Shown: positions 18,924 through 27,802 of the stretch, piece after piece
Layout of the letters: the number at the start of each line of letters is the position of its first letter
Numbering within the stretch: the stretch's first letter is position 1
Assembly (NCBI RefSeq): GCF_947502445.1
Contig: NZ_CANMZW010000001.1
Span: 248,001 to 312,000 of the forward strand
Origin: an uncultured Brevibacillus sp.
GTDB taxonomy: Bacteria > Bacillota > Bacilli > Brevibacillales > Brevibacillaceae
Length of the DNA: 64,000 nucleotides
Reading direction: 5' to 3'
Notes under the pieces: model-generated
The model's input: only the letters and a program-made list of their open reading frames with translations
Databases searched by the model: none
Told to the model about the DNA's origin: nothing
Made by a program: the position numbers and the translations under genes

Positions 18924-20306
18924 GTGGATCAGGCTAGGCACGTCCACTTTGTGGGCATAGGCGGATATGGCATGAGTGCCATTGCCCGCGTCTTGATCGA
19001 CCTTGGATACAAGGTAACCGGCTCTGATGTCGCCATGAACGATTTGGCGAAGAAGCTGGAAGCAAGAGGGGCGGTCGTTCATATCGGCCATCATGCTGCC
19101 CACGTGGAGGGAGCAGACATCATCGTATACTCCACCAGCATTCCCAAAGATAATCCCGAGGTAGTTGCCGCAGAGGCAAAAGGGATTGTGGTCATGCATC
19201 GCTCGCAGATGCTCGCCAGAATTTTAAACGAACGGACAGGTGTGGCGGTAGCAGGAGCGCATGGCAAAACCACGACCACTTCTATGATTTCGCATGTAAT
19301 GGAAGAGTGCGGGGTTGACCCGACCTTTATTATTGGCGGAGAGCTGATGAATGCTGGAACCAATGCAAAGGCAGGAACAAGTGAATATGTCATTGCCGAA
19401 GCAGATGAAAGCGACGGTTCATTCCTGGAATACAGACCAATGTATGAGATTGTAACCAGTATTGAACCGGATCATCTGGAGCATTTTGACGGTGATTTTA
19501 ACAATTTGAAGCAGGCGTACGTAAAGTTTCTCAGTCATTTAAAGCCGGGAGGAAAAGCAGTCTTGTGCATCGATGATTCACATGTGCGGGAAGTGCTTTC
19601 TTCGGTAACAGAGACAGTCATTACGTATTCGATTGACTCGGCGATCAGTGGGGGGGCAGACTTCCGTGCAGAAGAAATCCAGTGCGGCGATCGTTGCAGC
19701 ATCTGCAAAATTTACCACAGGGATCAGCTGTTGGGAGAGTTGACGCTCACTGTACCTGGCAATCACAATATCGCGAATGCACTCGCCGCGATTATCGTTT
19801 GCCTGGATACTGGCTTGTCTTTTGAGCAGATTGCGGCTGCACTGACTACCTTCCGCGGAGCGAAAAGACGCTTCCAGATTATTGGTGAAGCACGTGATAT
19901 TCTGGTAGTAGATGACTACGCTCACCATCCGACGGAAATCATTGCGACTCTGAACGGAGCAAGAGCTTCTGGTAGAAGAGTCATTGCTGTCTTCCAGCCT
20001 CAGCGCTATACTCGCACATTCTTCCTGATGGATGAGTTCAGCCGTGCTTTCGGGGAAGCGGATGAGGTGATTGTCACAGACATTTATTCGCCTGCTGGGG
20101 AACCAAAGATTGAGGGAGTCACCTCTGAGGCTTTGGTGGAAAAAATCCGGATCAATAGCCATCCGCGCGCCCGGTATATTCCGACGAAGGAGCAGATGCA
20201 GGAGCAGGTTTTCAAAGATTTGCAGCCTGGTGACCTCGTATTGACGATGGGGGCAGGAGATATTTGGAAATCAGCTTATTGGCTTGCGGAAAAGCTGGAA
20301 AAATAA
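18924..20306 (+). CDS. murC: UDP-N-acetylmuramate--L-alanine ligase
   Basis: A 460-residue cytosolic enzyme that attaches the first L-Ala of the peptidoglycan stem peptide. The N-terminal nucleotide-sugar fold has [10 protein letters not shown], the ATP loop is G-A-H-G-K-T-T-T-T (about 112-120), and the conserved D-D-Y-A-H-H-P-T-E is near residue 335. I chose the GTG at 18924 because AGGTGA lies 5 bases before it; GTG 18915 would overlap folC and sit too close to its ribosome site. In Bacillus subtilis murC lies elsewhere, so its position after folC is a difference from that genome. Confidence 0.96.
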   Translation: MDQARHVHFVGIGGYGMSAIARVLIDLGYKVTGSDVAMNDLAKKLEARGAVVHIGHHAAHVEGADIIVYSTSIPKDNPEVVAAEAKGIVVMHRSQMLARILNERTGVAVAGAHGKTTTTSMISHVMEECGVDPTFIIGGELMNAGTNAKAGTSEYVIAEADESDGSFLEYRPMYEIVTSIEPDHLEHFDGDFNNLKQAYVKFLSHLKPGGKAVLCIDDSHVREVLSSVTETVITYSIDSAISGGADFRAEEIQCGDRCSICKIYHRDQLLGELTLTVPGNHNIANALAAIIVCLDTGLSFEQIAAALTTFRGAKRRFQIIGEARDILVVDDYAHHPTEIIATLNGARASGRRVIAVFQPQRYTRTFFLMDEFSRAFGEADEVIVTDIYSPAGEPKIEGVTSEALVEKIRINSHPRARYIPTKEQMQEQVFKDLQPGDLVLTMGAGDIWKSAYWLAEKLEK

Positions 20307-20322
20307 GCGTACGTAGCATAGG

Positions 20323-20353
20323 AAGACCTGGACCGTTTGGTTCAGGTCTTTTT
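20323..20353 (+). terminator. Terminator after murC
   Basis: AAGACCTGGACC / GGTTCAGGTCTT stem with a short GTTT loop and TTTT tail. Confidence 0.85.
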
Positions 20354-20363
20354 GAAAATAAAA

Positions 20364-20380
20364 TTAGTACCAGATACTAA
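20364..20380. promoter_or_regulatory. FapR operator of fabH
   Basis: TTAGTACCAGATACTAA matches the 17-base FapR palindrome (TTAGTACCTRNTACTAA), with perfect half-sites. It lies 10 bases before a TATAAT (20391-20396), so bound repressor should block the fabH promoter. FapR releases DNA when malonyl-CoA rises. fapR itself is not in the window. Confidence 0.85.
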
Positions 20381-20427
20381 TAGTTAGTGATATAATAAGG
20401 TCACAAAATACATGAGGTGATAATCGT

Positions 20428-21435
20428 ATGGTGATGAATTCTACTCAAAATACAGCACGTATTACCGCAATTGGCACCTACGTTCCGACACGTATATTGA
20501 CCAATAACGAGCTTGAGAAAATGGTAGATACCTCCGACGAATGGATTTTTCAGAGGACAGGAATCCGTGAGCGAAGAATTGCCGCAGATAACGAATTTAC
20601 AAGCGACCTTGCAATCGCCGCTGTTGAAAAGCTGATCGAAACGTATCAAGAAAGCGTAATTGATGTAGATATGATTCTCGTCGCCACAAGCACGCCTGAT
20701 TATCCTTTCCCGAGCGTTGCTACCCAAATCCAAGCTCACTTTGGAATCGAGCAGGCAGGGGCAATGGACTTGTCCGCGACCTGCGCAGGGTTTACGTATG
20801 CCTTGCACGTTGCAAACACGATGATCTCCTCGGGCTTGCATCAAAAAGTATTGGTAGTGGCTGCAGAAACCCTGTCCAAAGTGACCGATTACACGGATCG
20901 TACAACCTGCATCTTATTTGGAGACGGTGCAGGGGCTGTTTTGGTAGAAAGAGACGAGAAGGCTCCAGGCTTTCATTCCTTCTACTTAGGCTCCAAAGGA
21001 GATGGCGGAATTCACGTGTACCGCTCTGGTATGTCTGAAACGATGTTTGGGCGCGATCTGACGCCAACTGGCTGCATCGTCCAAAACGGCAGAGAAGTGT
21101 ACAAATGGGCGGCTACCACGATTCCCAAAGGGATGGAGCAGGTGGTTACCCGAGCAGGTAAAAGCTTGGGGGATGTTGACTGGTTCATTCCTCACAGCGC
21201 AAACCTGCGGATGATTGAGTCCATTTGTGAGAAAAGCGATTTCCCGATTGAAAAGACTCTTGTCAGCATGACGCACTACGGCAATACTTCGGCTGCCAGC
21301 ATCCCTTTGGCGCTTGATCTGGGGATTCAGCAGGGGAAGGTAAAATCAGGCGACACACTCCTTTTATACGGTTTTGGTGGTGGTCTCGTCCACGCAGGCC
21401 TGATGCTCACCTGGGATTTGGATGGAGAAAAATAA
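20428..21435 (+). CDS. fabH: 3-oxoacyl-ACP synthase III (KAS III)
   Basis: A 335-residue initiating condensing enzyme of type II fatty acid synthesis; it joins an acyl-CoA primer to malonyl-ACP. The triad is visible as C119 in S-A-T-C-A-G-F, His in I-P-H-S-A-N and Asn in Y-G-N-T-S-A-A-S. The C-terminal G-F-G-G-G-L is complete. The start is ATG behind AGGTGAT. Control by FapR is indicated by the upstream box. The gene stands alone between two terminators. Branched-chain primer use would be typical of this lineage but cannot be read from the sequence. Confidence 0.96.
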   Translation: MVMNSTQNTARITAIGTYVPTRILTNNELEKMVDTSDEWIFQRTGIRERRIAADNEFTSDLAIAAVEKLIETYQESVIDVDMILVATSTPDYPFPSVATQIQAHFGIEQAGAMDLSATCAGFTYALHVANTMISSGLHQKVLVVAAETLSKVTDYTDRTTCILFGDGAGAVLVERDEKAPGFHSFYLGSKGDGGIHVYRSGMSETMFGRDLTPTGCIVQNGREVYKWAATTIPKGMEQVVTRAGKSLGDVDWFIPHSANLRMIESICEKSDFPIEKTLVSMTHYGNTSAASIPLALDLGIQQGKVKSGDTLLLYGFGGGLVHAGLMLTWDLDGEK

Positions 21436-21442
21436 GAAGCAG

Positions 21443-21479
21443 CACCGACCTGTGATGATCCTGGGTCGGTGTTTTTTTG
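21443..21479 (+). terminator. Terminator after fabH
   Basis: CACCGACC / GGGTCGGTG stem, loop TGTGATGATCCT, tail TTTTTTTG. Confidence 0.88.
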
Positions 21480-21527
21480 TGCCAGAAAAAAAGAGTACGC
21501 TCTCCTTCAGGGAGGAGGTGTAGTAAT

Positions 21528-22010
21528 GTGGTCGTACCCGTAGCTTTTGGACAGCCTGATACCGGTCACGTCGTGTTGTACTTGTGTTTACTGGCGGTAT
21601 GCCTGTATGTAGCTCGGACGGATATTTACGAGAGGAGAATTCCGAACCGTACGCTTTTATTCGGTATGCTCTTTGTGGTGATATTGGCTTTACTCTTTAT
21701 CGAGGATTATTTCTGGTCCATGCACGCTTTATCCGGAATCGTCTTCTTTTTGGGATTTGCGCTGTTCAGTTTCTGCTTGCCTTTTGCAATGGGAATGGGA
21801 GATGCCAAGTTGCTCGGTTTTTTGGCCTTTGCGCTCGGCTTTCAGGAGTTCCTGTCTATGTTTTCGATTGCGTGCGTGACAGCTTTCCTGACCGCACTCT
21901 TGTTATCTCTCACGAAAAAAGCCAGTGCGAGAGATACTCTGCCTTTTGCACCTTTTGTGGCGACAGGTATGCTCTGGCAGCTACTATCACTTGTGCTAGA
22001 TTTTGTTTGA
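21528..22010 (+). CDS. comC: Prepilin peptidase, A24 family (ComC-like, no methylase domain)
   Basis: A 160-residue polytopic membrane protein with the two aspartates of the prepilin/preflagellin peptidase family: D32 in D-I-Y-E-R-R-I-P-N and D92 in G-M-G-D-A-K-L-L. Bacillus ComC is larger because of an N-terminal region with Cys motifs; here only the short C-terminal protease core is present, as in TadV/CpaA. GTG 21528 follows GGAGGAGGTG; the overlapping ATG at 21526 is in another frame and stops after five codons. Its position before spoIIB matches comC synteny. A role in processing competence pseudopilins is inferred; no pilin genes are in this window. Confidence 0.82.
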   Translation: MVVPVAFGQPDTGHVVLYLCLLAVCLYVARTDIYERRIPNRTLLFGMLFVVILALLFIEDYFWSMHALSGIVFFLGFALFSFCLPFAMGMGDAKLLGFLAFALGFQEFLSMFSIACVTAFLTALLLSLTKKASARDTLPFAPFVATGMLWQLLSLVLDFV

Positions 22011-22091
22011 TAGAATGACTAGTATGTGTCATAACCCGTCCAGAGGCAACGTAAGCTAGTACAAAGAGCCTGTTGCTGGGAGGGCATGATT

Positions 22092-23369
22092 ATGAGCGGA
22101 GAAAAACGAAATAATGTCACCGTTAAAATGAACGGGAAGTTTTGGGAAGAAAAACGTGAGGACAGCACAGATAAGCAAATACCGAAAGAATTGCCGCCGC
22201 GCGTGCGAATTCAAGCACCCCCGATTTCCATTCCGGGTCCGATTCATGTGAAAAAAGGAAATGATGCGATGGATCGGATGAAGCAGCTGCGAGAGAGGGG
22301 AGAGCGTGAGACGCCAAGAGAGGCACAGATTCCGGATTTCATCGAGCAGCATGAAGAGATAAACCAAGAGATTCACCATGATGTTTTTGAAGAGAAGAGG
22401 TTTGGTAAAATGAAGGTCAGTCAGCTCTTCTCCTACTTTCCAAAGGGACCCGTCTTACAAACGGTTTTGACTACTGGGGGAGCAATCGCTGTCGGGCTGT
22501 TGTTCGGCTTTTTGGTACTGACGGTTTTTACAAAGGAAGAGTTCTCGGAGTCTTATCGTACAGTGTTAGAGGATACCGTGCAGACTCTGACGGCTGCCAG
22601 TCCAGCTACAGATGATCAGAAGCTTGCAGGTCCTATTTTGCCAGGCGAAGCAGGCAGCGTAGGAGGGGCGACTCCGGCCACTTCTCCGTCAGCCGGTAAC
22701 GCGAGTGAAATTCCGCTTCAATTGCCCCAGATCAATATGTTTGTAGCGCAAGCAGGCGTCTTTCAAAAGGATGCTGCTCCAGATGCACTCGCTCAGCCGC
22801 TCGATAAAATGGGCATACCTCATCTGGTATACAAGGACAGTGCGAAGCAATATATGTTTGCAGCGGCCGCGCCTACGAGAGATGCTGTTCTCGGATTTGC
22901 GACCAGCCTGAAGAACAAAGGAATGGATGTTTACGTCAAAGAATTTGCCTTCCCCGCTTTTCAAGGCACACTTCCGGTTGCCCCGACATCAGGAGCCGCA
23001 CCGGATGTGAGTGGCTTTTTCAGCAAAGGAGTGAAGCTGATCCAAACTCTGTCATCCCACTCTGGACTGATCATTACCACAGGTCAGCTCTCCTCTTCAC
23101 CCCAAGAGACAGCAACGCTCAAGGAACAACATCGCCAATTCCTGGAATCAAGCCGATTGGTGCAAGTTCCTGAGGCCATGAAGAAGCAGTATACAGCGAT
23201 GGTAAATGGCATCGATCAGGCGATGGCAGCCAGAGAAAAAATGGTGGAAGCGAGTGCAGGGAAAAAAATAGAAAGCGCCGAATCCTATGCGTGGCAAGTG
23301 CAGGCGGGTGTACTGGAGTATTTGGAGGGGTACGCAAATTTGCTCCAGCAGGCACAGAAAAAAGAATAG
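22092..23369 (+). CDS. spoIIB: SpoIIB-like sporulation protein
   Basis: A 425-residue protein. A long polar cytosolic N-terminus (1-115) is followed by one membrane helix (about 125-150, T-G-G-A-I-A-V-G-L-L-F-G-F-L). The extracytoplasmic part has a SPOR-like fold (I-N-M-F-V-A-Q-A-G-V-F to M-D-V-Y-V-K-E-F). SpoIIB of Bacillus localises to the sporulation septum through SPOR and helps septal wall degradation during engulfment. Synteny comC-spoIIB-maf-radC supports the name. I took the ATG at 22092, 7 bases after GGGAGGG; ATG 22086 is too close. Sequence identity to Bacillus SpoIIB is likely low. Confidence 0.78.
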   Translation: MSGEKRNNVTVKMNGKFWEEKREDSTDKQIPKELPPRVRIQAPPISIPGPIHVKKGNDAMDRMKQLRERGERETPREAQIPDFIEQHEEINQEIHHDVFEEKRFGKMKVSQLFSYFPKGPVLQTVLTTGGAIAVGLLFGFLVLTVFTKEEFSESYRTVLEDTVQTLTAASPATDDQKLAGPILPGEAGSVGGATPATSPSAGNASEIPLQLPQINMFVAQAGVFQKDAAPDALAQPLDKMGIPHLVYKDSAKQYMFAAAAPTRDAVLGFATSLKNKGMDVYVKEFAFPAFQGTLPVAPTSGAAPDVSGFFSKGVKLIQTLSSHSGLIITTGQLSSSPQETATLKEQHRQFLESSRLVQVPEAMKKQYTAMVNGIDQAMAAREKMVEASAGKKIESAESYAWQVQAGVLEYLEGYANLLQQAQKKE

Positions 23370-23385
23370 GTACGCATTTGAGCAC

Positions 23386-23425
23386 GAGACTTCCGCAATG
23401 TTTTCTTGCAGGAGGTCTTTTCTTT
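23386..23425 (+). terminator. Terminator after spoIIB
   Basis: AGACTTCCGCAA / TTGCAGGAGGTCT stem with loop TGTTTTC and tail TTTCTTT. It separates spoIIB from the DUF4321-maf-radC group. Confidence 0.75.
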
Positions 23426-23534
23426 ATATACAGTAACTACCAAGAGCAATCAGGGATTGTTTCACACTCCCCCATTTGCTAAACTTATTGATGGCAAAAA
23501 GAGAATCCCTTCTAGAAAGGGAGTTGGGGAAGCT

Positions 23535-23774
23535 ATGGGAAAAGATACGCTTATACTGTTGTTATTGTTGGTCAGTGGACTCTTGTTCGGCAGCATTATA
23601 GGGGAGATTTTGGGTCCCTGGGTCCCTTTTCTGGCCAAGAGCAAAATGATAACATGGTCACCTGCGGCAGATTTAGAAATTTTGAAGTACGACCTGAACT
23701 TTCAGGTAAAACTAAATCTAGCCAGTATCGGAGGGCTCGCCCTCGCATTTTGGATACATCGACGCATAAAGTAG
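23535..23774 (+). CDS. DUF4321 small membrane protein
   Basis: A 79-residue protein with two hydrophobic helices (about 4-33 and 62-75) ending in R-R-I-K. The pattern L-L-L-L-L-V-S-G-L-L-F-G-S-I-I-G-E-I-L and D-L-N-F-Q-V-K-L-N-L-A-S fits the DUF4321 family, often found beside maf in Firmicutes. AAAGGGAG is about 10 bases before ATG 23535. An upstream in-frame start at 23406 falls in the spoIIB terminator and was rejected. The function is unknown. It lies 8 bases before maf. Confidence 0.82.
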   Translation: MGKDTLILLLLLVSGLLFGSIIGEILGPWVPFLAKSKMITWSPAADLEILKYDLNFQVKLNLASIGGLALAFWIHRRIK

Positions 23775-23782
23775 GGTGAAAA

Positions 23783-24370
23783 ATGACGGAAACAAAAGCA
23801 TCTCTCATTCTTGCTTCATCCTCGCCTCGTCGCAGAGAGCTACTACAAAATCTCGGTATTGCCTTCGAGATTTTGACCAGCGATGTGGATGAGACTACGG
23901 CACCAGAGCTTTCACCAGAAGATGTGGTGAAAGAGCTGTCTCTACGAAAGGCCACAGCTATCGCTGATCGGTTGACGGAAGGGATTGTCTTGGGCTCTGA
24001 TACCATTGTTGTCTTACACGGACAAATTTTAGGGAAGCCAGTGGACGAGAGTGACGCATTCCGAATGCTGTCCATGCTGCAAGGTCAGGAACACACTGTA
24101 TACAGTGGTGTCACACTGATTGATGCTGCAACTAAGCGCTCGGAAGTATCGTTTAGCCATACCCAGGTAAAGATTCGTCCGCTTTCAAAAGTGGAGATTG
24201 AATCTTACATTGCAACAAGGGAGCCGATGGACAAGGCAGGTTCTTACGCAATTCAAGGTATCGGTGCTACGATCGTGGAAGGGATTAAAGGCGATTATTT
24301 TACAGTTGTCGGTCTCCCGCTATGTTTGACTGCCAATATGCTCTCTCGTTTTGGTATTGTGATTTTATAG
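23783..24370 (+). CDS. maf: Maf nucleoside triphosphate pyrophosphatase
   Basis: A 195-residue house-cleaning enzyme that hydrolyses modified or non-canonical dTTP/UTP (YhdE type). Its over-expression inhibits septation in Bacillus. Hallmarks are A-S-S-S-P-R-R-R-E-L-L (8-18), the conserved E-T region, G-S-D-T-I-V-V (about 72-78) and the C-terminal D-K-A-G-S-Y-A-I-Q-G. The start lies behind AGGGTGAAAA. It sits between the DUF4321 gene and radC, as expected. Confidence 0.95.
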   Translation: MTETKASLILASSSPRRRELLQNLGIAFEILTSDVDETTAPELSPEDVVKELSLRKATAIADRLTEGIVLGSDTIVVLHGQILGKPVDESDAFRMLSMLQGQEHTVYSGVTLIDAATKRSEVSFSHTQVKIRPLSKVEIESYIATREPMDKAGSYAIQGIGATIVEGIKGDYFTVVGLPLCLTANMLSRFGIVIL

Positions 24371-24418
24371 TTGTCTAGCTTGGCTTCAAGTGGCAACGGC
24401 CATACTTCTAATGATCGT

Positions 24419-24461
24419 CCTCCATGCCAGCCGTTCCGATAAAAGTGAAAATGGCTGGAGG
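24419..24461 (+). promoter_or_regulatory. Hairpin covering the radC ribosome-binding site
   Basis: CCTCC-ATG-CCAGCC upstream can pair with GGCTGGAGG (24453-24461), which contains the radC Shine-Dalgarno sequence. The stem is six pairs plus three across a bulge, with a 20-base loop. It could lower radC translation. This is a reading by eye with no covariation evidence. Confidence 0.35.
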
Positions 24462-24471
24462 CGGTAGAAAA

Positions 24472-25170
24472 ATGGCAACAAATACCTGTAACAAAATAAC
24501 CGTGAAAAACGTCCCTTACTATGAACGTCCTCGGGAGCGGTTGCTTCGAGAAGGAGCAGACCATTTGTCCGATACAGAGCTTCTTGCCATTTTACTGCGG
24601 ACAGGCAGGGAACAAGAGACTGCCTATGAGCTTGCTCAGAGGTTGTTAGTCAGGTTTGGCGATTTGCGAGGATTGGCTGATGCCTCCCATGCAGAGCTGA
24701 CAGAGCTAAAGGGAATTGGTCCGGTCAAGGCGATAGAGATGCACGCTGCGTTTGAATTAGGACGCAGATTAGTTGCCGTTCCTCGTCAAAGTTGGGCTTC
24801 TATTCGACTACCTCGCGATGTGGCCGAACTGATGTCAACAGAGCTGGCTCATTTGACACAGGAGCATTTTGTGTGTCTCTTTCTCAATACCAAGAACCAC
24901 GTGATTGGCAAGCAGACGATTTTTGTAGGCAGTCTGGACGCTTCCATCGTGCACCCTAGAGAAGTCTTCAAAGAAGCGATCCGTCGCAGCAGCGCATCAG
25001 TGATTTGCCTACATAACCATCCGAGTGGTGATCCCACGCCAAGCAGGGAAGACATCGCGATCACGCATACGCTGCGTGAAGCGGGTGAGTTGTTGGGAAT
25101 CTCCTTGTTGGATCATGTGATCATAGGGGATGGCAAGTACGTCAGCTTAAAAGAGCAGGGGTACTTCTAA
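24472..25170 (+). CDS. radC: RadC/YsxA family JAMM-domain protein
   Basis: A 232-residue protein, the usual length. A helix-hairpin-helix part (E-L-K-G-I-G-P-V-K-A near residue 82) precedes a JAMM/MPN+ metalloprotease-like domain with H-N-H-P-S-G-D-P-T-P-S-R-E-D. Its biochemical role is uncertain; the older repair assignment is doubtful. ATG 24472 was chosen as the start because GGAGG lies 10 bases before it and the length then matches the family; ATG 24424 and 24451 are alternatives. The ribosome site lies in a predicted hairpin (24419-24461). Confidence 0.93.
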   Translation: MATNTCNKITVKNVPYYERPRERLLREGADHLSDTELLAILLRTGREQETAYELAQRLLVRFGDLRGLADASHAELTELKGIGPVKAIEMHAAFELGRRLVAVPRQSWASIRLPRDVAELMSTELAHLTQEHFVCLFLNTKNHVIGKQTIFVGSLDASIVHPREVFKEAIRRSSASVICLHNHPSGDPTPSREDIAITHTLREAGELLGISLLDHVIIGDGKYVSLKEQGYF

Positions 25171-25207
25171 ATGCTTGCAATTGTAAAATAGCGGAAGGAG
25201 TTTTTTT

Positions 25208-26251
25208 ATGTTTGGAGGATTTACACGTGACTTGGGGATTGACCTCGGCACTGCCAATACATTGGTTTTTGTGAAAGGGAAGGGAATTGTTGTGCGAGAG
25301 CCGTCTGTTGTGGCGATTCGTACGAACAACAATACAATTGAAGCGGTAGGAAACGCGGCGAAAAGCATGATTGGCCGTACGCCTGGAAACATCGTCGCTG
25401 TGCGACCGATGAAAGACGGTGTCATCGCTGACTTCGATACGACAGCAACAATGATGCGCTATTTCATTAATCAGGCGCAAAAGAACCAAGGCTTGTTCAG
25501 CCGTCGTCCTAATGTAATGGTTTGCGTGCCATCTGGGATTACTGCTGTAGAAAAACGCGCCGTTGAAGATGCGACCAAGCAGGCAGGCGCCAAAGAAGCA
25601 CATACGATCGAGGAGCCGTTTGCCGCAGCGATCGGAGCGGATTTGCCAGTTTGGGAGCCGACAGGAAGTATGGTTGTCGATATCGGTGGCGGTACGACTG
25701 AGGTTGCGATCATTTCCTTAGGCGGGATTGTTACATCCCGCTCCATTCGTGTGGGCGGAGATGAAATGGACGGGGCTATCATGCAATACATCAAGCGCCG
25801 CTACAATCTGATGATCGGGGAGCGCACGGCTGAAACGCTGAAGCTGGAGATCGGTTCTGCGATTGCACCAGAAGAGGCAGAGAATGTAGATATTCGCGGA
25901 CGCGATCTGGTGACAGGGCTGCCAAAAACCTTGTCAGTAAGCAGTACGGAAATTGCTGAGGCATTAGCCGAAACAGTGGCAGCGATTGTGGAAGCGGTGA
26001 AGGTAACTCTGGAGAAAAGTCCGCCGGAGCTTGCTGCAGATATTATGGATCGGGGTATCGTATTGACTGGCGGGGGAGCGCTTCTGCGTAATATGGATCG
26101 CTTGTTGGCCAAAGAAACGGGGATGCCTGTGCATGTAGCGGAGAATGCACTGGACTGTGTAGCCATCGGCACAGGGCGTGCACTGGATAACATTCATCTG
26201 TTCAAGTCGAAGCATGGGATCACCTCTTCCCGACAAAAACGGGGTAAATAA
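25208..26251 (+). CDS. mreB: Rod-shape determining protein MreB
   Basis: A 347-residue bacterial actin that forms membrane-bound filaments and guides side-wall synthesis. Actin-fold motifs are present: phosphate 1 loop D-L-G-T-A-N-T (12-18), phosphate 2 V-D-I-G-G-G-T-T-E and the adenosine motif L-T-G-G-G-A-L-L. The N-terminal F-G-G-F-T-R is the amphipathic membrane-binding segment. The start is behind GGAAGGAG. mreB-mreC-mreD-PBP2 follow with short gaps, then minC-minD and rodA. Confidence 0.98.
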   Translation: MFGGFTRDLGIDLGTANTLVFVKGKGIVVREPSVVAIRTNNNTIEAVGNAAKSMIGRTPGNIVAVRPMKDGVIADFDTTATMMRYFINQAQKNQGLFSRRPNVMVCVPSGITAVEKRAVEDATKQAGAKEAHTIEEPFAAAIGADLPVWEPTGSMVVDIGGGTTEVAIISLGGIVTSRSIRVGGDEMDGAIMQYIKRRYNLMIGERTAETLKLEIGSAIAPEEAENVDIRGRDLVTGLPKTLSVSSTEIAEALAETVAAIVEAVKVTLEKSPPELAADIMDRGIVLTGGGALLRNMDRLLAKETGMPVHVAENALDCVAIGTGRALDNIHLFKSKHGITSSRQKRGK

Positions 26252-26265
26252 ACGGAGGTCAGGGC

Positions 26266-27252
26266 ATGTCGTTTTTCGGGAACAAGCGGCTTATTATCGT
26301 ACTAGTTGGCCTGGTTTTGCTCATTTCAGTCGTAGGCTACACATCTCGAGAACGAGTCAATCTGACATGGCCAGAAATGTTTTTCAAGGATACCTTCAGC
26401 GTGGTGCAGGGCTTGTTTTATCGCCCTGCTCAGGCTGTTTCTGGCTTTTTTCAGGAAATTGACGATGCGTACAGCGTTTACGAAGAAAATAAAGCACTCA
26501 AGGCAGGGCTTGATCAATATGCGCAAATGAGCGCAGAATTGCATGAGTTGAAAGCAGCGAATGAGCGTCTTCGGAAAATGGTAGGGGCACAAGGTTCTCT
26601 CAAATCGTATAACCTTATTTTTGCCGAAGTTGTAGCACGCAATCCAGATACGTGGAACAACGTAATCACCATTGACCAAGGCTTAAAGCACGGTATCAAA
26701 AAGGATATGGCGGTGATTACCTCCAATGGAATGATCGGTCGCGTGCAGAGTGTCGCCAATTTCTCGGCAACGGTAGAATTGTTGACCAGCTACGAGAGAC
26801 GTGATCATATCTCTGCAGATATCCAAGCGAAACAAGTGGTTAACGGTGTAGAAGTGTACCAAAATATTAGCGGCGTCGTAGAGGAATATGACTCTCAGGA
26901 GCGCATGCTCGTCATGCGAAAAATTCCGTGGGGCCAGAAAATTGAAGCAAAGCAGCAAGTGATCACCTCGGGTCTTGGTGGAGTCGTTCCGCGCAACCTG
27001 CCGATCGGTTACATTGTTCGCGTTGAGCCTGATGATTACGGATTGACACAGACGGCGTACATCCAGCCAAGCGCCGATTTTTCCCAATTGAACGAGGTTA
27101 TGATTGTGGAACGCAATTTTTCCATTTCAGCGAATGGTGAAGTCATTCCGCAGCAGCCAGTAAACCAAACATCAGCACCTGGGGCAAATGGTAAAGCAGT
27201 ACCGCCCGCTTCAACGGGGACAACAACGCCTGCAGCTGGGGGGGGACAGTAA
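26266..27252 (+). CDS. mreC: Rod-shape determining protein MreC
   Basis: A 328-residue protein with one membrane helix (about 6-25), a coiled coil (about 65-105, Y-E-E-N-K-A-L-K to L-R-K-M-V-G) and the extracytoplasmic beta-barrel domain with I-D-Q-G-L-K-H-G-I. The tail after residue 290 is rich in P, Q, A and G and likely disordered. MreC links MreB to PBP2 and RodA. The start is behind GGAGGTCAGG; the stop overlaps the mreD start by one base. Confidence 0.96.
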   Translation: MSFFGNKRLIIVLVGLVLLISVVGYTSRERVNLTWPEMFFKDTFSVVQGLFYRPAQAVSGFFQEIDDAYSVYEENKALKAGLDQYAQMSAELHELKAANERLRKMVGAQGSLKSYNLIFAEVVARNPDTWNNVITIDQGLKHGIKKDMAVITSNGMIGRVQSVANFSATVELLTSYERRDHISADIQAKQVVNGVEVYQNISGVVEEYDSQERMLVMRKIPWGQKIEAKQQVITSGLGGVVPRNLPIGYIVRVEPDDYGLTQTAYIQPSADFSQLNEVMIVERNFSISANGEVIPQQPVNQTSAPGANGKAVPPASTGTTTPAAGGGQ

Positions 27253-27776
27253 TGGCTCGCTTTCTGCTGACAGTGACTGTAGTCATGTTGTTTGTCCTCG
27301 AAGGAACTGTTATGCCAGTCTTCTCGCCAGAGACATGGGGTCTGTCATGGACGACAGTACCCCGCTTTGCGCTTGTATGCTGCATTTTTATCTCGGCGTT
27401 TTTGGGGCGAAGAGAAGGTCTTTACTACGGGCTGGCCTTTGGCTTTCTCCAAGACGTCCTGTTTGGTCAAGTCATTGGCATATACATGATGTCCATGATG
27501 GTAGCCAGCTACTTTGCGGGGATGATCGTGCTCTTGTTCCAACGTGGGTTCGGGATGATGCTCGTGACAACCATCCTCATCCTGTTTGGCCACGAGTGGC
27601 TGCTATACAGCCTGTTCCGCTTGTTTTCGGCTGCCCCTTATGACGTTCAATGGATTCTCACTAGACAAATCTTGCCGAGTGTGGTCTTTAATTTCGCGTT
27701 TGCCTTGATTATGTACGTTCCTATTATGAGAATGTGCAATAAAATTATGGCAAAACGAGATTTGCTCATGGAATAA
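27252..27776 (+). CDS. mreD: Rod-shape determining protein MreD
   Basis: A 174-residue integral membrane protein with about five hydrophobic segments. G-F-L-Q-D-V-L-F-G lies near residue 72, matching the G-x-x-x-D motif of MreD. It is part of the elongasome. Its ATG overlaps the mreC stop codon (TAATG), so translation is probably coupled. Confidence 0.95.
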   Translation: MARFLLTVTVVMLFVLEGTVMPVFSPETWGLSWTTVPRFALVCCIFISAFLGRREGLYYGLAFGFLQDVLFGQVIGIYMMSMMVASYFAGMIVLLFQRGFGMMLVTTILILFGHEWLLYSLFRLFSAAPYDVQWILTRQILPSVVFNFAFALIMYVPIMRMCNKIMAKRDLLME

Positions 27777-27802
27777 GGGACACGGAAAGGAGGAATAAGC
27801 TC

